Shown here: positions 42,530 to 48,316 of the stretch, one piece after another
How positions within the stretch are numbered: position 1 is the stretch's first letter
How the letters are laid out: every line of letters starts with the position of its first letter
DNA from: JBDTVS01 sp040007095
Lineage (GTDB): Bacteria > Acidobacteriota > Vicinamibacteria > Vicinamibacterales > CAVVIG01
NCBI GenBank assembly: GCA_040007095.1
Contig: JBDTVS010000097.1
Coordinates: 1-48,316 of the forward strand
Reading direction: 5' to 3'
DNA: 48,316 bases
The notes under the pieces: generated by a model
What the model was told of the DNA's origin: nothing
Database searches by the model: none
The model's input: only the letters and a program-made list of their open reading frames with translations
Translations under genes and position numbers: made by a program

Positions 42530-43693
42530 CTATTTCCGAATCCTGACCGTGTGGGCGCGTCCGTCGGCCAGGACACGTTGATATACCCGCAGATCGTCGG
42601 CCCCTTCCAGATTGGCCGGATGAACGTACTTACCGATTTGAAACTCGAGCGGCACTGATTTCGCGCCATTCGCCCAGGCGCGCGCGCACTCCAGTTCCGT
42701 ATCTCCCCAGAGGACGCTCAGTTTTCCAGCCACCGAATGGAACGCGCTCCCAGCGCACAGCAACGCCGCGCCAGCCGCCGCGTCAAACGCTATCTGCGGC
42801 GACTGGCAGCGATCGGGGAATCGTGTGTTCTCGTTGCTCAGCACCGGGACCCGGGAAGCCGCCAGGCTGTCAGTGCCCTCCGATAGCTCCATCGCGTTGT
42901 GACCGGTCTTGCGATGCCACTCGGAGGCATCGTTCGTGTGGAACTCCTCGTAGCTCCACCACGGACGCACCCCAACCGCCTGAGACCCGTTGCTGCCGTG
43001 CGACGAGAGCAGCGGCGCCGGCGCCTGCTTGTGCAGCGCCAGATTGAACACACGTCCCTGCGCATCCGGCTCGTTGGTATTGACGTCGAGCTCGTTGACG
43101 AGCTCGAGAAGGGGCCGCGGGCGACAGGCCAGCGCGGCCTGGCAGAGGCGCGACCAGTGCTGCGGATCGTTGATGCCGGTGTAGGCCGTGAACTCGACGT
43201 AGAGCCCGTGGTCGGCGCAGAGACCGACAAACGCGGGAATGCGATCGTAATCGAGCGCGGTCAGGGTGCCGATTTGAGGGATGTCGAACAGGGTCCATAC
43301 GCGCAGCAGGTTGAAGCCGCTCGACGCCCGCTGATCGAGGGTTGGCAAGATGTCTTCGCCGCCCAGGTACCGTGCCAGCAGCGCAAAATCCGAGCATTGC
43401 ACCGCTGTCCACCGCTCCCCGGTTTCCAGCGCGAAGAACGCGCCCCGCACAACCAGGTTGGCGGTCACGGTGGTCGGCCGAATCGTGTGGGTTGGCGCGG
43501 TGTTGCCGAGGGCCGCCTTCAGAGCGGCGAGATGCTTCGCCCGGGCGCTGGCGTAGCCCATGGTCACGGCATCGAATTGCATCCGGCCCAGCCAGATCGC
43601 GGCCGATCGATTCGGCTGCACGCCCGCCGCTTCGAACGCGGCCACGGCATCGTCGGTAAACGCGATCACCTCTCGTTCGTCGTAGGGTGTCAT
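42530..43693 (-). CDS. GH-A-clan-like TIM barrel protein, cytoplasmic
   Basis: A 387-residue protein without signal peptide. Residues about 100-300 read as a glycoside hydrolase clan A barrel: SSGFNLLRVWTLFD, then ELVNELDVN with the acid/base Glu, and VLSNENTRFPD for the nucleophile Glu. The N-terminal 75 residues are helical and unlike GH5. A role in trimming cytosolic or membrane sugar intermediates is possible; a non-catalytic relative is also possible. ATG 43693 is chosen over TTG 43705. It follows a GT2 gene 31 bases away and probably shares its transcript. Confidence 0.68.
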   Translation of the reverse strand: MTPYDEREVIAFTDDAVAAFEAAGVQPNRSAAIWLGRMQFDAVTMGYASARAKHLAALKAALGNTAPTHTIRPTTVTANLVVRGAFFALETGERWTAVQCSDFALLARYLGGEDILPTLDQRASSGFNLLRVWTLFDIPQIGTLTALDYDRIPAFVGLCADHGLYVEFTAYTGINDPQHWSRLCQAALACRPRPLLELVNELDVNTNEPDAQGRVFNLALHKQAPAPLLSSHGSNGSQAVGVRPWWSYEEFHTNDASEWHRKTGHNAMELSEGTDSLAASRVPVLSNENTRFPDRCQSPQIAFDAAAGAALLCAGSAFHSVAGKLSVLWGDTELECARAWANGAKSVPLEFQIGKYVHPANLEGADDLRVYQRVLADGRAHTVRIRK

Positions 43694-43724
43694 GGCGGCT
43701 CCCAAAGAAGAGGGATTGAACCGG

Positions 43725-44696
43725 TCAGCGAAGACTGGCCACCGGCTCTTCGACCGTTTCGAGAATCTCGCGAATCACGTAGATCGGCTTGTTCTGGGAC
43801 TCGTGATACGTGCGGGCCTGGAGCTCGGCGAGCAGCCCCATGGTCACGAACTGGAGGCCGCTGAAGATCAGCAGGATGCCAAAGAGGAGGGCCGGCCGGT
43901 TGGCAATCGACTGCGCGCCAATCAAGCGCACAAACGCGAGCCATCCCGTGATCGCGGCGCCCGGCACCAGCATGGCAAACCCAATCAGTCCGAAGATTTG
44001 CAGGGGCCGCGTGGAATAGTTCAGGAGAAACTTGACCGTCAGCAAATCGAGAATCACTCGAATCGTACGGGAAATCCCGTACTTCGATTCGCCATGCTGC
44101 CGCGGGCGATGATTGACGACGCGCTCGGCGATCGACACGCCCTGCTCGCTGGCGATCGCCGGTAGAAAGCGATGCATCTCGCCGTACAGTTTCAGCGGCT
44201 TGACCACTTCCGCTCGAAACGCCTTGAGCGAACAGCCGTAGTCGTGGAGGTGGACGCCGGTCGACATCGAAATCAGCCAGTTCGCCATCATCGACGGCAC
44301 CCGGCGTGACAGGAACTTGTCCTGGCGGTTCTTCCGCCATCCGCAGGCGATATCGTGGCCGCGATCCAGCAGGTCGACGAGCGCAGGAATGTCGGCCGGG
44401 TCGTTCTGCAGATCGCCGTCCGAGGTGACAATGATCCGACCCCGGGCGAGGTGGAAGCCCGCGGCGAAGGCCGCCGTCTGGCCGAAGTTGCGGCGGAAGC
44501 GAATCACGCGAAGGCGCGGATCCGACCTCTGCAGCCGCGTCAGGATCTGGAAGCTGTCGTCCGTGCTGCCGTCGTCGATGATGATGACCTCGTACGAACG
44601 GGCCCAGGACGTCATCGTCCGGGCGATCTCCTCCGTGAGCGTCTGGAGCGACGCCGCCTCGTTGCGCACCGGGATCACGATACTCAGATCGATCAT
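43725..44696 (-). CDS. Polyprenyl-phosphate glycosyltransferase, GT2 (DPM1/GtrB/ArnC type)
   Basis: A 323-residue protein: GT-A domain with IVIPVRNEA at 6-14, DDGSTD at 41-46, TSDGDLQNDP at 91-100 (DxD = D93, D95) and RQHGESKYG near 200, then two C-terminal helices. This class makes polyprenyl-phosphate sugars that GT-C enzymes use as donors, so it is a natural supplier for the nine GT-C-like proteins here. It lies between a DedA gene (111 bases upstream) and the GH-A-like gene (31 bases downstream) on the same strand. Confidence 0.92.
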   Translation of the reverse strand: MIDLSIVIPVRNEAASLQTLTEEIARTMTSWARSYEVIIIDDGSTDDSFQILTRLQRSDPRLRVIRFRRNFGQTAAFAAGFHLARGRIIVTSDGDLQNDPADIPALVDLLDRGHDIACGWRKNRQDKFLSRRVPSMMANWLISMSTGVHLHDYGCSLKAFRAEVVKPLKLYGEMHRFLPAIASEQGVSIAERVVNHRPRQHGESKYGISRTIRVILDLLTVKFLLNYSTRPLQIFGLIGFAMLVPGAAITGWLAFVRLIGAQSIANRPALLFGILLIFSGLQFVTMGLLAELQARTYHESQNKPIYVIREILETVEEPVASLR

Positions 44697-44807
44697 GCGA
44701 GTTGGGTCTTCTGGCCTTCGTTGGTCGATTGGCTCACGGAACGGCCCGCCGGCGGCCCATCAAGGCGAGGCGCCCGCATGACCCCGTGATCCACTGAAGT
44801 ATACGGG

Positions 44808-45407
44808 CTATCGCCGCGCCAACGTCACGGCTTTGCGCCACAGGACGTATCCGGCCAGGGCAATCAACAAACCGGCGACGATCCAGAGAGATACGGTTTT
44901 TCCGTTCTCGCGCATGAATTCCATCGCCTGATCGCCGTATCGGAGTGCGAGAAATCCTTCGGTGAAGTATCGCGCTCCCCGACCGATGGCCACGGCCGTC
45001 GCGAATTTGCCCACGCCGATTCTGGCCACGCCGGCGAGCAGCACGAAGATCTTGAACGGCGCCGGCGGCGGGAGGATCGACGGGATGAGGACGGCCATCA
45101 GCCCATGGCGCTGAAACGCCGCCAGGCCCCTGTCGACCGTCGACGACTTGAACCGCTTGCGAACCAGCGCATCGCCGCCCTTGCGGCCGATGAAGTACAG
45201 CGCCAGGCAGCCGCTCACCGATCCGAGCGTCGCGCTGGCGGCGTACAGGACCAATCGCTCCTTGTGCTGGACCACCATCCAGATCACCAGCAGGTCTGCG
45301 ATTTCCGGCAGCGAGAGGATCGACGAATCGAGCAGAGCGACCAGGAAGAGGCCGGGAGCTCCCAATGCGAGCGCGAGTACCTGGACCCGCGCGACGATTC
45401 CACCCAT
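44808..45407 (-). CDS. DedA/VTT-domain membrane protein
   Basis: A 199-residue protein with four or five helices. The VTT core shows as GLFLVALLDSSILSLPEIADLLV (residues about 20-42), GSVSGCLALYFIGRKGG near 65 and FKIFVLLAGVARI near 118. The family moves undecaprenyl phosphate or phospholipids across the inner membrane, so it fits a polyprenyl-based glycan region. A TATAAT box lies 14 bases before ATG 45407, a very short leader. The start is 12 bases from the divergent GTG at 45419. Confidence 0.87.
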   Translation of the reverse strand: MGGIVARVQVLALALGAPGLFLVALLDSSILSLPEIADLLVIWMVVQHKERLVLYAASATLGSVSGCLALYFIGRKGGDALVRKRFKSSTVDRGLAAFQRHGLMAVLIPSILPPPAPFKIFVLLAGVARIGVGKFATAVAIGRGARYFTEGFLALRYGDQAMEFMRENGKTVSLWIVAGLLIALAGYVLWRKAVTLARR

Positions 45408-45418
45408 ACAATAAACCA
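45407..45418 (+). promoter_or_regulatory. Candidate -10 box for leaderless start at GTG 45419
   Basis: TACAAT (45407-45412), six bases, then GTG 45419. The box overlaps the first base of the dedA-like start codon, so both promoters compete for the same 20 bases. Confidence 0.5.
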
Positions 45419-46951
45419 GTGATTATACCGTCGCGCCGGGGGGCGCTGCCTGTGGCGATCTTCGCGGCGACGATCGCAGGCGGCGCGATTGCCGCCTGGC
45501 ACTACGCGCACCTCGGCTTGACACTGAGCCATTACGACGCGCGCGGCCACCTCATCGTGGCGCGCCGCGTGCTCGACAGCATCACGCCAGGTTGGCAGCA
45601 GATCGGCGCCGTCTGGCTGCCCCTGCCGCACCTGTTGAATTTCCTGCCGGTGCAAATCGATTGGTTCTATCGCACCGGAGCCTCCGGCGTGGCGATTTCG
45701 GTGCTGTCGTTCGCCATTGCCACCGCAACCATCGCCTGGATCGTGATCCGGTTGACCGAGTCCATCGCGGCGGCCGTGGTCGCCTCGGCAGCTTTCGCGC
45801 TCAATCCCAACCTGCTCTATCTGCAGTCGACGCCGATGACCGAGCCGCTCTTGCTGGCCCTCACCCTGGTTGCGGTCGCTCGGCTGATGTGGTGGTGTGG
45901 CGACGACCAGTCGCATCGTTCAGGCCTCGGGACAGCGACCGTCGGCCTTGCGTTCTCGTTGGCGTGTCTGACCAGATACGAAGCCTGGCCGGTGACGGCG
46001 TGCGCCCTGGCGGCGGCCGTGTGGGCCCGCTGGCAAGCCGGAGACTCCCTGGCACAGTCGGTCCGCCGGATCGCGGAGATCGCCGTCTACCCCACCATGG
46101 CCGTCATGGCCTTTGCGGTGTTCAGCCGCGTGGTGGTCGGGCAATGGTTCACGGCCAGCGGCTTTTTCGTCCCGGAAAACAAGGCGCTCGATCGGCCGTT
46201 TCTGGCGCTGGCTGAGATCGGCTGGGGATCGCACGCCCTGACCGGCACGTTGACGCTCGCGGCCGCCGCGATCGGGGTGTGCTCGCTGCTTGCGTTGGGC
46301 CTCTTCACGCGCCGGCGGACTGATGCGTTGGTCGTGCTCTCGCTCGCCGCGACCGCGGCGCTGCCCTGGGCGGCCTTCGTCAGAGGGCACCCGTTCAGAA
46401 TCCGCTACATGGTCCCGCTGATCGCGGTGGAAGCCATCGGAATCGGCACGGCGATCGGGCTCAGCCGCCGCGCCGTTCCAATCGTGGCGCTCATCGTCGC
46501 CCTCGCGCTCGCGACCGAAGTCCGGCCGCTTTCCTCCATCGCGCCGATGGTGCTGGAAGCTCAGTGGGATCGCCCCAACGTCCGGGCGCGGCAGCGTGTC
46601 ACCGACTGTTTGCTGGCAAACGACGATGGCGAGACGATCATGGCGAGTATGGGATCGCTCGGCCACTATATGCAGGAGATGTCACGCGATGGCTTCAGCC
46701 TCCGTCGCTTTCTCCATGAAGGCAACGGCGACATCTGGCTGTGGGCGCTCGACGGTCCACAGCACTACGCAGGTTGGCTGCTGATTGAAGAGAAGGCGGA
46801 AGGGGGCGACGTGCTGGCTCATATCGCCCGTGAGCGGCCGGGATTTCTCGCCGGCTACCGGCGGATCTGCGATGGCGCGGGTGTCGCGCTTTACCGGCGA
46901 GGCACGCCACGGGGCCGCGACATCGAGCGGCATCCCACGCCGAGGCCGTGA
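45419..46951 (+). CDS. GT-C-like membrane glycosyltransferase
   Basis: A 510-residue protein with about 11 helices. Loop 1 reads LTLSHYDARGHLIVARRVLDS with Asp40, followed by GWQQIGAVWLPLPHLLNF, and TPMTEPLLL near 140, typical of GT39-like enzymes; the soluble C terminus (VRARQRVTDCLLANDDGETIMA) is like that of related transferases. A GTG start six bases after TACAAT; the open frame extends upstream into dedA but that part is not used. No Shine-Dalgarno. Confidence 0.82.
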   Translation: MIIPSRRGALPVAIFAATIAGGAIAAWHYAHLGLTLSHYDARGHLIVARRVLDSITPGWQQIGAVWLPLPHLLNFLPVQIDWFYRTGASGVAISVLSFAIATATIAWIVIRLTESIAAAVVASAAFALNPNLLYLQSTPMTEPLLLALTLVAVARLMWWCGDDQSHRSGLGTATVGLAFSLACLTRYEAWPVTACALAAAVWARWQAGDSLAQSVRRIAEIAVYPTMAVMAFAVFSRVVVGQWFTASGFFVPENKALDRPFLALAEIGWGSHALTGTLTLAAAAIGVCSLLALGLFTRRRTDALVVLSLAATAALPWAAFVRGHPFRIRYMVPLIAVEAIGIGTAIGLSRRAVPIVALIVALALATEVRPLSSIAPMVLEAQWDRPNVRARQRVTDCLLANDDGETIMASMGSLGHYMQEMSRDGFSLRRFLHEGNGDIWLWALDGPQHYAGWLLIEEKAEGGDVLAHIARERPGFLAGYRRICDGAGVALYRRGTPRGRDIERHPTPRP

Positions 46952-46961
46952 AGACCGGGCT

Positions 46962-47120
46962 CTATCTTCTTGCGGGCCCCAGCTCCTCACCGTTTGGTCC
47001 AGGATGCACCACGTTGTATTCCATGCAGTCCCACGACCAATCCTGCGTTCGATCGTTCCAATCGGATTCCCGGTTGAACGGCCGCGCCCCGATGTACCCT
47101 TCGGCGGCTCCGGTCAACAT
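46962..47120 (-). pseudogene. Possible remnant of a larger gene
   Basis: A frame read from about 47156 to a TAG at 46962 gives 64 residues with natural-looking composition (RFPLWTPNLM, EGYIGARPF, WNDRTQDWSWDCMEYN). A TAA closes it upstream and no signal peptide or Shine-Dalgarno exists. ATG 47120 would allow a 52-residue peptide. I do not recognise the family. It may be a decayed 3' end. The rest of the 312-base gap 46952-47263 holds the hairpin at 47189 and the arsR control region. Confidence 0.3.
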
Positions 47121-47188
47121 CAAGTTGGGCGTCCACAATGGGAATCGGTGGGCGGATTAGGGCGTCACCCGTCAATCAATTGGAGACC

Positions 47189-47210
47189 AGATGGAATCGG
47201 AACTCCATCT
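47189..47210. repeat. Perfect 7-bp inverted repeat
   Basis: AGATGGA / TCCATCT with an 8-base spacer, about 50 bases upstream of the arsR start. It could be a hairpin or a second binding site. Confidence 0.4.
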
Positions 47211-47236
47211 GAAAGGGAGTTGATCATAGCCACTAC

Positions 47237-47260
47237 ATTAGAATATTGCCATATACTAAT
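47237..47260 (+). promoter_or_regulatory. ArsR-family operator overlapping the promoter
   Basis: ATTAGAATAT and ATATACTAAT form a 10-base inverted repeat with one mismatch and a 4-base centre. The right arm contains TATACT (47252-47257), a good -10 box six bases before GTG 47264. Repressor binding would block transcription of its own gene and of sulP, as in many ArsR-type autoregulated operons. Confidence 0.7.
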
Positions 47261-47263
47261 TCA

Positions 47264-47605
47264 GTGAACGCTTCTCTGCGCACCTTTAAAGCCCAAATCT
47301 TCCAGGCATTGGCCAATCCCACCCGAATCGCGATTGTGGAGGCTTTGCGAGACGGCGAGCTCACGGCCGGCGCACTGCTCACTCTGCTCGGGGGCGAGCA
47401 ATCGAACCTCTCGCAACACTTGGCTGTCCTGCGGGCGAAACACGTCGTCGCCAGCCGTAAGTTGGGCAACCAGGTCTACTACGCGCTCCGCGACCCCGTC
47501 CTCATCCAGGTACTCGACCTGCTGAAGCAGTACGTCTCCACTCATCTCAACGACACCCTGTCCATGCTCGGCGAGATGGCCCCTGAACACGATCGGCGCG
47601 TATGA
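47264..47605 (+). CDS. ArsR-family winged-helix repressor
   Basis: A 113-residue regulator. LANPTRIAIVEALRDGELTAG begins the DNA-binding core, GGEQSNLSQHLAVLRAKHVV is the recognition helix region and RKLGNQVYYALRD the wing. It has no cysteine, so it cannot use the Cys-based metal or persulfide sensing of ArsR, SmtB or BigR. GTG 47264 lies six bases behind TATACT, implying a leaderless mRNA; TTG 47246 lies inside the operator and is rejected. Its stop overlaps the sulP start (ATGA), so it controls that transporter. Confidence 0.88.
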   Translation: MNASLRTFKAQIFQALANPTRIAIVEALRDGELTAGALLTLLGGEQSNLSQHLAVLRAKHVVASRKLGNQVYYALRDPVLIQVLDLLKQYVSTHLNDTLSMLGEMAPEHDRRV

Positions 47606-48316
47606 GCGCGTTGTTGAATCGCATTCCATGGCGAACCTGGCAACCGAAGCTGTTTCAGGATTTCGCCACGTATGACCGCCGCGCATTCATCGCCGATGTG
47701 ATCGCCGGTCTGACGGTGGGCGTCGTCGCGCTGCCGCTGGCGATGGCGTTCGGGATCGCATCGGGTGTGACCCCACAGGCGGGCATCTATACGGCCATCG
47801 TCGGCGGATTCGTCGTCTCCTTCCTCGGGGGCTCACGTATTCAAATCGGCGGACCGACGGGAGCGTTCGTGGTGATCGTCGCGGGCATCGTCGCCACGCA
47901 CGGTCTGTCCGGCCTGCTGATGGTCACGATGATGGCGGGCGTGATCCTGTTGTTCCTGGCGGTCACCGGCCTCGGCCAGGCGATCAGGTTCATCCCGAGG
48001 CCCGTTGTCCTGGGGTTCACCAACGGCATCGCACTACTCATCGCCTCCACCCAGATCAAAGACTTCTTTGGCCTCGGCATCGGTAACCCACCGATCGAGT
48101 TTTTCGCGCGGATGAAACTGTTCGTCGAGTCGATCAACACGTTCCATCCTGCGGCGCTGGCGCTGGGCATCGGCTCGCTCGCGCTCGTGCTAGTGGTGCC
48201 GCGGTGGTTGACGCGCGTGCCCGGTTCCATCGTGGCACTCGTCCTCGGCACGGTCGCGGTCGTCGCGTTTCAGCTGCCTGTGGACACGATCGGCTCCAAG
48301 TTCGGAGCAATCCCTG
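47602..48316 (+). CDS. SulP-family anion transporter, 3' end outside the window
   Basis: The first 238 residues of a SulP/SLC26-type permease. The DYDRRAFIADVIAGLTVGVVALPLAMAFGIASG block, GIYTAIVGGF, GGSRIQIGGPTGAFVVIV and FTNGIALLIASTQIKDF are the family's characteristic helices 1, 3 and neighbours. The substrate could be sulfate, bicarbonate or another small anion; the C-terminal STAS domain expected in the family would lie beyond the edge. It overlaps the ArsR-type repressor gene by four bases. Confidence 0.92.
   Translation, partial: MSALLNRIPWRTWQPKLFQDFATYDRRAFIADVIAGLTVGVVALPLAMAFGIASGVTPQAGIYTAIVGGFVVSFLGGSRIQIGGPTGAFVVIVAGIVATHGLSGLLMVTMMAGVILLFLAVTGLGQAIRFIPRPVVLGFTNGIALLIASTQIKDFFGLGIGNPPIEFFARMKLFVESINTFHPAALALGIGSLALVLVVPRWLTRVPGSIVALVLGTVAVVAFQLPVDTIGSKFGAIP

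Noticed and set aside
47246..47263. TTG 47246 as the arsR start
   Set aside because: It lies within the inverted-repeat operator and the -10 box; GTG 47264 fits the promoter and the family length.
1..48316. tRNA, rRNA, CRISPR arrays, insertion sequences with transposase, origin
   Set aside because: Reading by eye found no tRNA T-loop/acceptor pattern, no spaced identical repeats of CRISPR type, and no DDE or tyrosine-recombinase protein. A tRNAscan or ISfinder run could overturn this.

Overview
The window is about 48.3 kb of GC-rich bacterial DNA with no rRNA, tRNA, CRISPR array or transposase gene that I can find. It looks like a Gram-negative chromosome: there are outer-membrane barrels, four lipoproteins with a fibronectin-like domain, a lipoprotein esterase and a periplasmic c-type cytochrome. 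Degenerate CAC-type intergenic palindromes, many GT-C-like membrane proteins and start codons placed directly behind a -10 box would fit Acidobacteriota (Vicinamibacteria-like). That assignment is an inference, not something the sequence proves.

Layout. (1) 68-2308, minus: ttcA (tRNA 2-thiocytidine), dtd (D-aminoacyl-tRNA deacylase) and an outer-membrane protein in one tight run. (2) 2501-7668, minus: a glycan operon of GT4, methyltransferase, NAD-dependent epimerase, hexapeptide acyltransferase and a second GT4; a 158-base palindromic element lies before the last gene. (3) 7726-10455: a YbhN/AglD-type membrane protein convergent with a GT-C-like membrane protein. (4) 10601-13362, plus: a compact operon of a small secreted Cys/His protein, a His-rich outer-membrane barrel, a cytochrome c and a small HEGHTH periplasmic protein, followed by an EF-hand protein. 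(5) 14264-21053: three more large membrane proteins and a GT4. (6) 21505-30247: four lipoproteins sharing a fibronectin-like domain, an AT-hook/ribbon-helix-helix regulator, a barrel and an ArnT/PMT-like transferase. (7) 30567-36705, plus: an operon of GT-C/DUF2298-like protein, methyltransferase, radical SAM-SPASM enzyme, YbhN/AglD-like protein and SGNH protein. (8) 36712-46951: two GT-C-like genes and an SGNH lipoprotein, a GH-A-like protein, a DPM1/GtrB-type GT2, a DedA protein and another GT-C-like gene. (9) 47264-end: an ArsR-family repressor with an operator on its promoter, overlapping a SulP transporter that runs off the window.

How it fits together. Most of the window makes or moves cell-surface glycans and lipids: nucleotide-sugar GT4s and polyprenyl-phosphate GT2 on the cytoplasmic side, nine GT-C-like multispanning proteins that probably use lipid-linked sugars outside, two YbhN/AglD-like proteins, a DedA protein, and SGNH and acyltransferase decorators. 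No clear Wzx, Wzy or Wzz is visible, so the region is not a standard O-antigen locus.

The most interesting signals are a recurring TANNNT-N6-start arrangement that implies leaderless transcripts, a 12-base tandem repeat that multiplies the start codon of dtd, two families of intergenic palindromes, lipoproteins with one shared front end and different C-terminal domains, and the radical SAM/SGNH operon.
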